From: Strongylocentrotus purpuratus
Lineage: Eukaryota > Echinodermata > Echinoidea > Camarodonta > Strongylocentrotidae
Reading direction: 5' to 3'
Length of the DNA: 64,000 nt
Assembly (NCBI RefSeq): GCF_000002235.5
Contig: NW_022145610.1
Span: 745,271-809,270, forward strand
Shown here: piece by piece, positions 24,140-35,430 of the stretch
Position numbering within the stretch: position 1 is the stretch's first letter
Layout: every line of letters starts with the position of its first letter
The notes under the pieces: model-generated
Databases searched by the model: none
The model's input: the letters and a program-made list of their open reading frames with translations, nothing else
Told to the model about the DNA's origin: nothing
Program-made: the position numbers and the translations under genes

Positions 24140-25947
24140 CTAGACATTTAATTCGTCATGGGGACGAATTAGGTGGTCTGTCTTCAAGTCTTATGATAGA
24201 TTATAATATTTACTATATTGAGAAAGGGAGAAGTTATATAGACATGTAAACAATGATGATCATCATGATGATGATGATGATCTTGATAGTAATGGTGATG
24301 ACGATGATGATGATGATGATGATCATGATGATGTTGATGATTATCATCAACAGACCACGATGACATCAGACTGAAAAAAATGAGAGAACATTAAGATAGT
24401 ATATAGTCTCAGCTACAACATACTCAAAAATCAACAAAAATCAAGCCGAAATAACGGCGATATTGCTCGCAAAAGACAAGAATGTAGAATCCAGATTTGA
24501 GAAAAAGTCATCTCCCATAAGGATTACACGCAAAAAGTAATGGATCTATTGATAATAGGGTAATAATAAAGTAAATATGGTTGTTTATTACATTATTTGC
24601 GATTGTACGTGTTTTAATATTCAAAGGAGATGGTAGAGTGAATGGTCAAAAAGAAAAAAAAGTGAAGAAAAAAAATTGTTGGAGACGCCCGGACTCGAAC
24701 CAGGGACCTCGAGGTCGGAAGTCAAGTGCGTTACCGATATACCAAAACATTTCCATTAGAGTTACACGTAAACGGAAAATGGAATGCACAAATCCCACTT
24801 TGTAATTGAAATATGAGCATGATCCCAGCATCTGATCGAAAAATAAAGGACACACTTGTGATAGCTTATTGTCTCAGCTACAACATACTCAAAGTTCAGC
24901 GTAAACAAAGCTAAAACGACGGAGATATTGCTCGCAAAAGACAGGATGTAGAATCCAGTTTTGAGAAAAAGTCATGTCCCATAGAGAATACACGCAAAAT
25001 GTAAAAAATTGACATGCCTCCTTTAATCGCAAAAATACGCCGTGATGCTTTCGTCAAAATGAAAATTTGTGTCAACTGCATCTGTAGGGAATTGTCTTAG
25101 CTAAAACATATCAAAATTTGGATGAAAATTGATCAATATTTACAGAGATACAATCAATTTTCAAGAAATCTGCTGACGTCATAATATGCAAATTGAAATT
25201 TTGAGTTGGGAGGCCATTATGATGACGTCATGAGTTAATTGAGGGTCAAATGAGACATGAAATCATATTTCCAATTCATACTCTATCAAAATATGAAAAC
25301 AAAATTGGGTTCATCTTGCATCCGAAAGCGCTACAATGGATTTTGTATAGGCATGTTTTTGCCCATGTATGCTATGTATTACAAGAGCTCGCACGCACGG
25401 AAATTATCTTAAACGGACGCTCATTCCGTTATTAATGGTCAGAAAAAGGTGAACAAGGTATCAAAATGCTTGAAAAAATGTGCAAAATATGATGACAGAA
25501 AAAAATTGGCGATTCTATTTAGGAAAAAGCAATTACGCGCGAAAACGCGCGCGCATGTGCGTGCGCGCGTTTTTTGCAAAATGCCTAAAATGGCCTGAAA
25601 CGTATGCAAAAAAAATTTGAGACGATTTGGAGCATTTTTATTTTTTGCACGCGCGGTGACGCGCGGACGTACGCATGCTCGCGCGTTTTCTGACCTGAAA
25701 TTGACCGGACGGATATTGACCTTAATCGTGATAAATATGAATGAGAAATGCCTTTCCGTTATGAAGATATGATCATGAGTAAAAAGTACCAAAAAAAACA
25801 CAAAATGGCGCCTGGATGACGTCATGAAAATTTGATGACCTTGAAAATGTTACTCTAACGTCTCATGACAATGACCTATGACTGTGCCAAAATTGAACGA
25901 AATTGACTAAACTGATCTTGAGTTATCCTGTTAACAAAAAAGTGTGA
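24140..25947 (-). mobile_element. HINE-like copy L15, type A, twin of L16
   Basis: The 1,808-bp copy has 5' TCACAC at 25947 and 3' CTAG at 24140. It is nearly identical to L16 at an offset of 1,971 bp, with a handful of base differences and one 4-base gap. Confidence 0.88.
24681..24754 (-). tRNA. tRNA-like unit of L15
   Basis: Type A consensus. The 5' flank reads CTAATGGAAATG, so the usual leading G of GGGAAATG is partly lost. Confidence 0.57.
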
Positions 25948-25962
25948 AAATAAATAAAAATA

Positions 25963-25995
<33 letters not shown>

Positions 25996-26110
25996 GAAAG
26001 AAAATTCTGACGAAAACAATAGGTGATCTGTCGTTGACAGACCACCTAATAAAGAAAGAAAATTCTGACGAAAACAATAGGTGATCTGTCGTTGACAGAC
26101 CACCTAATAA
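25948..26110 (-). repeat. 5' leader of L15: (AAT)n plus two type-A hairpin modules
   Basis: Two modules with a 58-bp period have hairpins at 26021-26047 and 26079-26105, both AGGTGATCTGTC-GTT-GACAGACCACCT. The (AAT)n tract lies at 25965-25994. Confidence 0.85.
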
Positions 26111-27918
26111 CTAGACATTTAATTCGTCATGGGGACGAATTAGGTGGTCTGTCTTCAAGTCTTATGATAGATTATAATATTTACTATATTGAGAAAGGGA
26201 GAAGTTATATAGACATGTAAACAATGATGATCATCATGATGATGATGATGATGATCTTGATAGTAATGGTGATGACGATGATGATGATGATCATGATCAT
26301 GATGATGTTGATGATTATCATCAACAGACCACGATGACATCAGACTGAAAAAAATGAGAGAACATTTAGATAGTATATAGTCTCAGCTACAACATACTCA
26401 AAAATCAACAAAAATCAAGCCGAAATAACGGCGATATTGCTCGCAAAAGACAAGAATGTAGAATCCAGATTTGAGAAAAAGTCATCTCCCATAAGGATTA
26501 CACGCAAAAAGTAATGGATCTATTGATAATAGGGTAATAATAAAGATATGGTTGTTTATTACATTATTTGCGATTGTACGTGTTTTAATATTCAAAGGAG
26601 ATGGTAGAGTGAATGGTCAAAAAGAAAAAAAAGTGAAGAAAAAAAATTGTTGGAGACGCCCGGACTCGAACCAGGGACCTCGAGGTCGGAAGTCAAGTGC
26701 GTTACCGATATACCAAAACATTTCCATTAGAGTTACACGTAAACGGAAAATGGAATGCACAAATCCCACTTTGTAATTGAAATATGAGCATGATCCCGGC
26801 ATCTGATCGAAAAATAAAGGACACACTTGTGATAGCTTATTGTCTCAGCTACAACATACTCAAAGTTCAGCGTAAACAAAGCTAAAACGACGGAGATATT
26901 GCTCGCAAAAGACAGGATGTAGAATCCAGTTTTGAGAAAAAGTCATGTCCCATAGAGAATACACGCAAAATGTAAAAAATTGACATGCCTCCTTTAATCG
27001 CAAAAATACGCCGTGATGCTTTCGTCAAAATGAAAATTTGTGTTAACTGCATCTGTAGGGAATTGTCTCAGCTAAAACATATCAAAATTTGGATGAAAAT
27101 TGATCAATATTTACAGAGATACAATCAATTTTCAAGAAATCTGCTGACGTCATAATATGCAAATTGAAATTTTGAGTTGGGAGGCCATTATGATGACGTC
27201 ATGAGTTAATTGAGGGTCAAATGAGACATGAAATCATATTTCCAATTCATACTCTATCAAAATATGAAAAAAAAATTGGGTTCATCTTGCATCCGAAAGC
27301 GCTACAATGGATTTTGTATAGGCATGTTTTTGCCCATGTATGCTATGTATTACAAGAGCTCGCACGCACGGAAATTATCTTAAACGGACGCTCATTCCGT
27401 TATTAATGGTCAGAAAAAGGTGAACAAGGTATCAAAATGCTTGAAAAAATGTGCAAAATATGATGACAGAAAAAAATTGGCGATTCTATGTAGGAAAAAG
27501 CAATTACGCGCGAAAACGCGCGCGCATGTGCGTGCGCGCGTTTTTTGCAAAATGCCTAAAATGGCCTGAAACGTATGCAAAAAAAATTTGAGACGATTTG
27601 GAGCATTTTTATTTTTTGCACGCGCGGTGACGCGCGGACGTACGCATGCGCGCGCGTTTTCTGACCTGAAATTGACCGGACGGATATTGACCTTAATCGT
27701 GATAAATATGAATGAGAAATGCCTTTCCGTTATGAAGATATGATCATGAGTAAAAAGTACCAAAAAAAACACAAAATGGCGCCTGGATGACGTCATGAAA
27801 ACTTGATGACCTTGAAAATGTTACTCTAACGTCTCATGACAATGACCTATGACTGTGCCAAAATTGAACGAAATTGACTAAACTGATCTTGAGTTATCCT
27901 GTTAACAAAAAAGTGTGA
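26111..27918 (-). mobile_element. HINE-like copy L16, type A, twin of L15
   Basis: The 1,808-bp copy has 5' TCACAC at 27918 and 3' CTAG at 26111. CpG-rich tracts lie at about 27504-27545 and 27618-27658. Its 5' leader (27919-27959) is (AAT)n without modules, unlike L15. Confidence 0.88.
26652..26725 (-). tRNA. tRNA-like unit of L16
   Basis: Identical to that of L15. Confidence 0.57.
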
Positions 27919-27959
27919 AAATAAATAAAAATAAATAATAATAATAATAATAATAATAA

Positions 27960-29756
27960 CTAGAAATTTAATTCGTCACGAAGACGAATAAGGTGGTCTG
28001 TCTTCAAGTCTTATGATAGATTAAAATAGTTACTGTATTGAGAAAGGGAGAAGTTATAAAGACATGTAAACAATGATCATGATGATGATGATGATCTTGA
28101 TAGTAATGGTGATGACGATAATGATGATGATGATGATCATGATGATGTTGATGATTATCATCAACAGACCATGATGACATCAGACTGAACAAAATGAGAG
28201 AACATTTAGATAGTATAAAGTCTCAGCTACAACACACTCAAAAATCAACAAAAATCAAGCTGAAATAACGGCGATATTGCTCGCAAAAGACAAGAATGTA
28301 GAATCCAGATTTGAGAAAAAGTCATCTCCCATAAGGATTACACGCAAAAAGTAATGGATCAAGTGATAATAGGGTAATAATAAAGTAAATATGGTTGTTT
28401 ATTACATTATTTGCGATTGTACGTGTTTTAATATTCAAAGGAGATGGTACAGTGAAAGGTCAAAAAGAAAAAAAAGTTTAAAAAAAAAATTGTTGGAGAC
28501 GCCCGGACTCGAACCAGGGACCTCGAGGTCGGAAGTCAAGTGCGTTACCGATATACCAAAACATTTCCCATAGAGATTACACGTAAACGGAAAATGGAAT
28601 TATCAAATCCCACTTTGTAAGTGAAATATGAGCATGATCCCGGCATCTGATCGAAAAATAAAGGGCACACTTGTGATAGCTTATTGTCTCAGCTACAACA
28701 TACTCAAAGCTCAGCGTAAACAAAGATAAAACAACGGAGATATGGCTCGCGAAAGACCAGAATGTAGAATCCAGTTTTGAGAAAAAGTCATGTCCCATAG
28801 AGAATACACGCAAAATGTGAAAAATTGACATGCCTCCTTTAATCGCAAAAATACGCCATGATACCATTGTCAAAATGAAATAGCGTGTTGACTGCATTTG
28901 TAGAAAATATTCTCAGGTAGAACATATCCAAATTTGAAAGAAAATTGATCAATATTTACAGAGATACAATCAATTTTCCAAAAATCTGCTGACGTCATAA
29001 TATGCAAATTGAAATTTTGAGTTTGGAGGCCATTATGATGACGTCATGAGTTAATTGAGGGTCAAATGACACATGAAATCATATCTCCAACTCATGCTTC
29101 TTCCAACCATGATATAAAAAATGGGAACAATTGATTATCTGAAGAGCTATTTTGATTTTTAAAATGTCATGTTTTTGATCAAATTTGCATTATATTGCCC
29201 ATAGCAGCACGCGCGGATTTTGAACTTTGACGCGCGATCACGGCCTTTTGAAAGGTCAAGGGTGACTGAAATTAATGTAAATTGTCATTTACGGTAAGAG
29301 GAATCTAAATCATGTAAACAATTTGAATTTGACCTTTTCCGCGCGTTGTGAGCGCGCGCAACGCGCGCGGTGACACTTACGGACGGAAAATTTTGAAATG
29401 CTTAAAATGACCTGATTCGTACTCTCCTTTAATAGTTAAGTGATTTTGAGCATTTTAAAATTTTGACGCGCACGTACGCGCGCGTCATGACCTTTATGTG
29501 ACCTTTGATGACATGACCTTTTGACCCTTGACCTGAAATATATGTGATATGGATATGAATGACCTTTGCTTATGCATTATGAAGATATGATGGATAACGT
29601 GATTTCACAAAATGGCGCCTGGATGACGTCACGATGACGTGATGACCTTGAAAAGGTTCCTGTCACGTCTCATGACAATGACCTATGACTGTGCCAAAAT
29701 TGAATGAAATTGACGAAACCGAACTTGAGTTATCCTAGGCACAAAAAAGTGTAGGA
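27960..29756 (-). mobile_element. HINE-like copy L17, type A, innermost of left arm
   Basis: The 1,797-bp copy has 5' TCCTACACTTTTTTG at 29756 and 3' CTAG at 27960; the hairpin has one mismatch, as in L6 (GACGAATA). It has the full layout. Its 5' end variant resembles R3 across the centre. Confidence 0.86.
28495..28568 (-). tRNA. tRNA-like unit of L17
   Basis: Type A consensus, with an uninterrupted T-run immediately after the unit. Confidence 0.58.
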
Positions 29757-30045
29757 AATAAATAAAAATAAAGAATAATAATAATAATAAAGAAAATTCT
29801 GACGAAAACAATAGGTGATCTGTCGTTGACAGACCACCTAATAATAAAGAAAGAAAATTCTGACGAAAACAATAGGTGATCTGTCGTTGACAGACCACCT
29901 AATAAATAAATAAAGGCAATTCTAACGAAATTATAAGGTGGTCTGTACGTTATACAGCCCACCTGAAAATAATAAAGAAAAATCTTGACGAAATCAAAAG
30001 GTGATACGTATATTTCATACGTATCACCTAATAATATTTAATAAT
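29757..30045 (-). repeat. Mixed hairpin-module array at inner end of left arm (A, A, A/C, B)
   Basis: Four modules lie in a row. Two are type A (29813-29839, 29874-29900). One is intermediate, with arms AGGTGGTCTGT/ACAGCCCACCT (29936-29964) and flank TTCTAACGAAATT. One is type B (29999-30029). The two nearest L17 match L17's type. The outer two may be remnants of other copies. Confidence 0.82.
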
Positions 30046-30135
30046 ATTCTATTTTTATATAGCGCTTAATACAAATGTCTCTAAGCGCTTTACAAATATC
30101 CTTCTTGCTTAATTCCTTTCCCTCTTTCTCCATAA
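30046..30135. repeat. SINE/LINE-type 3' tail remnant (AGCGCTT motif)
   Basis: The stretch TTTATATAGCGCTTAATACA and a second AAGCGCTTTACA 30 bp later look like the conserved 3' tail shared by some SINE/LINE pairs in marine animals. Only the tail-like part is visible. The 30136-30290 stretch beyond it shows only an AT-rich (TA)n patch. Confidence 0.35.
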
Positions 30136-30289
30136 AGTTTGACAACATTCAATTTATATATATATATATTTATCTTTCCTTGTCATGATTGATTGATTGC
30201 TTGATTTGTTGAGGGACAAGAAACAAGTTAAAGTCATTAGTGAAATAACATGAGATTTGGATTCATGAGACAGATAGGGTCTAAACGAT

Positions 30290-31640
30290 TTAAGAGATTT
30301 GTTATAATCAGGGGCTCAATCGTATGAAACCTAATATAAATGACGATGAAGTTGAAGATTTATATTTCACCGAAGACCCTATAAAATGTCTTGGTATTTA
30401 TGTAGGTAAAACTTCTTTTGACGTTCAAAATATGGGAAAGTAAAGTAGAGAAAATAAAGAATACCTTGGATTTATAAATCGATAAACTGGCTTACACATT
30501 TGTATGGAATTCTAAAACAGAAAAGGTGAAATGAAACATCTGTCACAATCCTGATATAGAAGGGGGTTGGGAATGATTGACTTAGAGTCAAAATGCAGGT
30601 CACTGAGATGAACAAAGTGCTTGGAAAACTTTGTGTAAATATTGGATCAAGAAAGTTGCGGATTTGCCAATTTGTTTGCATTTTAATTGCAAAAAGAGTG
30701 ATAAGTATCGTATTTGTAGAAAAAAACAGTTGCCTAACTTTTATGTTGAGATGTTTTGTTCTTGGGCTGAATTATAATATATTGATATGTTTAAAGTAAC
30801 AGATATTGAAAATGAAATGATTTGGTATGATAGCAATATTAAAGATTTGAATGAGTTATTGTATTTTCTAAATTGGATGAGAAACAATATTCTTAAAGTG
30901 AAACAAGTTTTAATAAACGGTATCTGGAAAGAAGTTGATTATACTTGTATTAATTTTCAAGAAAATTAATTACTTTCCGCCCTCAAATTGGCAAATTGAA
31001 AAAGTGCATTTCCGAATTTTTGGTTGCAGAAGTTACGTAATAAGTTACAATATGTAAATAGTCCACCGTCTGCAGTGGAATCCAGTACAATAAAAATAGT
31101 AACAGGTGACTCCATTGATGTAGCGGTCATGAAAGCCAAACACTATTATAATTTGATGTCAGAACAAAATAGACAGGATCTGCCGTTCATTTATTTTTGA
31201 AACGCCTATTTTGATTTACCTAATGAGTTTAACTGGAAGACGGTGCTCCATTATAAATTTTACTTTTATGAATGACAACAGAATTAAGGAGTTTAATTTT
31301 AAATAATATATTCATAGAATATTGCCCAGTAAAGACAATTTATGTAAATGGAAGATTAAAAATAATAATCTATGTGATATATGTAAAAAGCCAGATACAA
31401 CAAACCACCTTCTTCTGGCTTGCAAGAAGGTTTCGCTTTTTGGAAGATTGTATCCAAATTAATCCATACTTTGTTTAATTTTAACATCTTTTTGAACGAA
31501 CAAATTATTTGATAGGTCATAAAATAGAGAGAAGAGAAATGAATCTTGTCAATCTTATTTTAAACTTTGCTCAGTTTATTATCTATAAAAAACTATATAA
31601 GATAATGTTTAGGAAGTGAAAAGCACAGGATACATGCTGT
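30290..31640 (+). pseudogene. Decayed LINE 3' portion (reverse transcriptase C-terminal region)
   Basis: Translated pieces in shifting plus-strand frames match the end of a non-LTR retrotransposon ORF2: LGIYVGKT-like (about 30385-30415), GGLGMIDLESKCRSL (about 30557-30605), WYDSNIKDL...NWMRNN (about 30820-30890) and a C-terminal zinc knuckle LCDICKKPDTTNHLLLACKK (about 31370-31430). The order is that of L1/Tx1/CR1-like elements after the RT palm. Several frame changes and stops lie between the pieces, so the LINE is old and inactive. The clade was not resolved. Confidence 0.6.
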
Positions 31641-32870
31641 ATATTCGATAAAAGAATTGAAGGTATAAATTGAAATGTAATCAAAAGAATACAAACGAAG
31701 TTACAAAAATGTTTTCATTATTTTACTTAGTGATTATATCACATTAGTTTCATGTTCTGTACTATGTATGATATGTTACAACTGCATGAATTCTGTATTT
31801 AAACACTGTTGTAAATAGTTGTTATTTTATGATATGAACAAATATAGTCCCTCCAAAGAGGATAAATAGAGAAAAAAATAATCAGGGTGGCAAATTTAGT
31901 ACTAAAATCAAGAGCAGAAATTGCTAAACACTCACCAAACAATTCTGCAAACGGGAAGAGCTCTCGGGTGACGTTACAATGCAATTCTTTTCACGTTTGC
32001 AATATCTCGTTGAAAATCTCGCAGTTCACGTGAGCCTAATTTGGGGGAGTTAAGATCAACGAAAATCTGAATGAAACTAACCGATGTGCCTTATTATCGC
32101 GCGCGCTGCGGTCTTACTGATTAAGATTTGCGATTAAATTATCCTTTTTCCAAAAAATAATTTTTTCAAAGACCATGTTTTGGAAAAGATTTGAACTTTG
32201 AAAGTGATATTCAGTCCATTTACTCGGTTGGATTTATTGACTTATAGTTTCACAAATGAGGTAACTCTTTCTCTCACTGTCGTTAATCGAATTGAAGATT
32301 TTTCCAGATACAGTTCGAGGATGTTTCGCATTCTTGTTAGGAATTGACAGAAACTACCCTCCTTTTGATTTCGTGTAGACACTTGAAGCATGGAAGTGCA
32401 TGGTCATCTAAAAAACAACAGATTTGATCTAGTGATTTCAACAACGATCTCCATTGATAAAGATTCTGTTTAACGATACGTTGAAACTAACATAATTATG
32501 TCATTGTGATCATAACGATTCCACTTTGGGCGATAACATGTCTTGCAACGCATCCAATGTATAAGTAATTTTTGCGTCAATTTTCACATTAATTTCAACC
32601 CAAAATGAAGAAATCACTTGCGGCCTGTTATTTTTGATCAATCAGGAGCACATTCATTAAGATTTACGATTAAATTATCATTTTTTCCAAAATTTCAAAG
32701 GCCATATTTTGGACAAGAATTGAACTCTGAAAGAGATATTCATTCCATTTTCTTTTATTCACAAATGAGGTAACTCTTTCTCTGACTGTCGTTTAATAAT
32801 CGAGTCGCATCATATGACGCACATAAACCTAGGTTTGTCGACAAACCTCCTTTATGAATTCAGGCCATAA
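31641..32870. other. Unassigned spacer with a 150-bp direct repeat
   Basis: No gene is recognised. A segment at about 32120-32290 (starting AAGATTTGCGATTAAATTAT) recurs in diverged form at about 32657-32802. Both contain CACAAATGAGGTAACTCTTT. The rest is AT-rich sequence without recognisable motifs. Confidence 0.5.
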
Positions 32871-32874
32871 TGTT

Positions 32875-33085
32875 TGTAATTCCGAAAATGAAATAGGGTT
32901 CGTAATTCCAAAAATGGAATAGGGTTTGTAAATCCGAAAATAAAATAGTGTTCATAATTCCGCTCATGAAATAGGGTTCATCTTTCCGAAAGTAAAAAAA
33001 AAAGGATTTATAATTCCTAAAATGAAATAGGGTTCATAATTCCTAAAATTCGTATTTCCGAAAATGAAAAAGGGTTCATAATTGT
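32875..33085. repeat. Minisatellite, about 20-22 bp unit, first block
   Basis: Degenerate tandem copies of GGTTCATAATTCCGAAAATG with A/T-rich spacers; about nine units. The same unit appears at 33600-33668 and 34066-34225. Confidence 0.75.
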
Positions 33086-33150
33086 AGACGTGTCGTGGAC
33101 GAGTGGATATGTCACAGGAGTGTAAATCACAAAGTCGGCGGTTCCATGTG
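33086..33150 (+). repeat. Truncated tRNA-headed SINE
   Basis: The GACGTGTCGTGGACGAGTGG head and GGAGTGTAAATCACAA part match the full SINE at 33671, but the copy ends at the damaged B box (GCGGTTCCATG). The body and tail are missing. Confidence 0.6.
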
Positions 33151-33151
33151 T

Positions 33152-33502
33152 ACCATGATTGATTAATAAGGTGATAAGAGGAGGTCATTTCACCAAGTTC
33201 GTTTTATTTTCTGATTTATTTATTTATATGTTCGGGTGTTTGGTTGTTGCTTTATATACAGTGCGTCCCAGAGAAAACGAAACCGAGAAGTATCGATGTT
33301 CTATCATAACTTAATCACAACTATAAATAATGAATGATACATATGTGGAAAGCTTAGAGACTCCTCTTTCATGTGATGCTACTCATATAGTGCATATTTT
33401 ACGCATGAGTGATTAAAAGCAATTTGAAGGAAGGAAACCAAAAAGACATTTGGCGGGCGGTATCTGAATTTCGAAGAAAAGTTCACATTTCTAAAATGTT
33501 GA
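33152..33502. repeat. 350-bp duplicated block, copy 1
   Basis: It runs from CCATGATTGATTAATAAGGT to CATTTCTAAAATGTTG and recurs at 34267-34621 with about 95% identity by eye. Inside it is TACAGTGCGTCCCAGA (about 33259), which resembles a Tc1/mariner-type terminus next to TA, but no matching inverted end was found. The following 33503-33599 is unassigned. Confidence 0.7.
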
Positions 33503-33599
33503 GTTTCTGCCCTTTCATATGACACCTCAATCAGGAAAAATGAGCGAGGAATGACAAAGTTCTGTTTGTTTAAAGTAGTGCTTGCATTTCCATAATTTT

Positions 33600-33668
33600 A
33601 TTAAACGAATAAAGGGTTCATAATTCCGAAGATTCGTAATTCCGAAAATGAAAAAGGGTTCATAATTG
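33600..33668. repeat. Minisatellite, second block
   Basis: Three or four units of the GGTTCATAATTCCGAA type immediately precede the SINE head, as they do at 33085. Confidence 0.7.
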
Positions 33669-33670
33669 TA

Positions 33671-34065
33671 GACGTGTCGTGGACGAGTGGATATGTCACA
33701 GGAGTGTAAATCACAAGGTCCGCGGTTCAAGTCCCACCGCGGCACTAATGTCCTTTGACAAGACATTAATCTACATTTCTCACTCTCCACCCATGTATTA
33801 AATGGGTACCCGGTACGATGCAGAAGCTAATGTGCTTCGATAAGCAAGTGTGCGCTAGTAAAAAAAAAAAAGACGCCTAGATGGAATGCTCCCCAAGGAG
33901 TGGAGAATGTGCATACATTGCGTGCGGGTAAGCTTGAATCCGATGACCGGGGTAATACTATATAAATATATATAGATATATATCTGTAAAGAGATTTGAG
34001 AGAGCCTTCAGTCCTGAAAAGCGCTATATAAGAACTAGGCCTAGCTATTATTACTATTATTATAA
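33671..34065 (+). mobile_element. Full-length tRNA-headed SINE
   Basis: The tRNA-like head (33674-33742) has A-box-like TGGACGAGTGG, B box GGTTCAAGTCC (33724-33734) and acceptor arms GTGTCGT/GCGGCAC. A unique body follows (CACTCTCCACCCATG, GGGTACCCGGTACGATG). The tail AAAGCGCTATATAAGAACTA ends in (TATT)n at about 34045-34065. About 395 bp, plus strand, with only a few disruptive A-tracts, so moderately old. Minisatellite lies on both sides, so no target duplication can be assigned. Confidence 0.8.
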
Positions 34066-34225
34066 TTCCGAAAATAAAAAAAAACCTAGGGTTCATAATT
34101 CCGAAGGTTCATATTTCCGAAAATGAAAGAGGGTTCATAATTTAGAACATGAAATAGGGTTCATAATTCCGAAAATGAAAAAGGGTCCGTAATTCCAAAA
34201 ATGGAAAAAAAGGTTCGTAATTCAG
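34066..34225. repeat. Minisatellite, third block
   Basis: Units of GGTTCATAATTCCGAAAATG continue after the SINE tail, showing that the SINE sits within this minisatellite. Confidence 0.72.
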
Positions 34226-34266
34226 ATTGAAATCTGTGATAGAGAGTGAAAGATAGAATGGGAGTT

Positions 34267-34621
34267 TACCATGATTGATTAATAAAGTGATAAGAGGAGG
34301 TCATTTCACCGAGTTTGTTTTATTTTCTGATTTATTTATTTATATGTTCGGGCGTTTGGTTGTTGCTTTATATACAGTGCGTCCCAGAAAAAACGAAACC
34401 GAGAAGTATCGATGTTCTATCATAACTTAATCACAACTATAATTAATGAATGATACATATTTGGAAAGCTTAGAGTCTCCTCTTTCACGCGATGCTACTC
34501 ATATAGTGCATATTTTACGCATGAGTGATTAAAAGCAATTTGAAAGAAGGAAACCAAAAAGACATTTGGCGGGCGGTATCTGAATTTCAAAGAAAAATTA
34601 ACATTTCTAGAAAGTTGGTTA
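34267..34621. repeat. 350-bp duplicated block, copy 2
   Basis: Copy of 33152-33502, 1,115 bp away, starting ACCATGATTGATTAATAAAG and ending CATTTCTAGAAAGTTG. It also carries the CAGTGCGTCCCAGA motif (about 34376). Confidence 0.7.
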
Positions 34622-34639
34622 TTGGTTATTGGCTCCCCC

Positions 34640-35418
34640 TTTTTTGATATGTCATGACTGTCATGACACTTATTTTCTTCCTTTTTTCAATTTTAAAACC
34701 TTGATGAATATAATATCAAACTTAACATGACTATATATGTCATCAATTGTCACATAAAGGTCATGACACGCACGTACGCGCGTCAAAATTTTATAATGCT
34801 CGAAATCACTTAACTATATCGGTAACGCACTTGACTTTCGACCTCGAGGTCCATGGTTCGAGTCCGGGCGTCTCCAACAATTTTTTTTTTCACTTTTTTT
34901 TCTTTTTGACCTTTCACTATACCATCTCCTTTGAATATTAAAACACGTAGAATCGCAAATAATGTAATAAACAACCATATTTACTTTATTATTACCCTAT
35001 TATCACTTGATCCATTACTTTTTGCGTGTAATCCTTATGGGAGATGACTTTTTCTCAAATCTGGATTCTACATTCATGTCTTTTGGGAGCAATATCGCCG
35101 TTATTTCAGCTTGATTTTTGTTGATTTTTGAGTATGTTGTAGCTGAGACTATACGCTATCTAAACGTCCCCTCATTTTTTAATCAGATGTCATCATGGTC
35201 TGTTGATGATGATCATCAACATCACCATGATCACCATCATCGTCATCACCATTACTATCAAGATCATCATCATGATCATCATCATGATCATCATTCTTTA
35301 CATGTCTATATCACTTCTCCCTTTTTCAATATAGTAAATATTGAATTAAAGATGAGCATGAACATAGGAATTGAAGACAGACCACCTAATTCGTCCCAAT
35401 GACGAATTAAATTTCTAG
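34640..35418 (+). mobile_element. HINE-like copy R1, type A, internally deleted
   Basis: The 5' part keeps only the AAGGTCATGACACGCACGTA region (about 34755-34815), which is fused directly to a 5'-truncated tRNA-like unit. From there it is complete to CTAG at 35415-35418, with hairpin AATTCGTC-CCAAT-GACGAATT. An (ATC)n tract is at about 35190-35295. The 5' limit is uncertain. Confidence 0.75.
34815..34875 (+). tRNA. Truncated tRNA-like unit of R1
   Basis: It starts within the A box (TATATCGGTAACGC) and runs to GCGTCTCC. The 5' acceptor arm has been lost at the deletion junction. Confidence 0.45.
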
Positions 35419-35430
35419 TTTATTTTTATT

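Noticed and set aside
1-30035. CRISPR-like array from regularly spaced hairpins
   Set aside because: The spacers are element bodies of 1-2 kb with shared sequence, and the genome is eukaryotic; no short unique spacers or cas genes exist.
33260-33275. Tc1/mariner element at CAGTGCGTCCCAGA
   Set aside because: No inverted partner or transposase remains near either copy; the motif alone is not enough.
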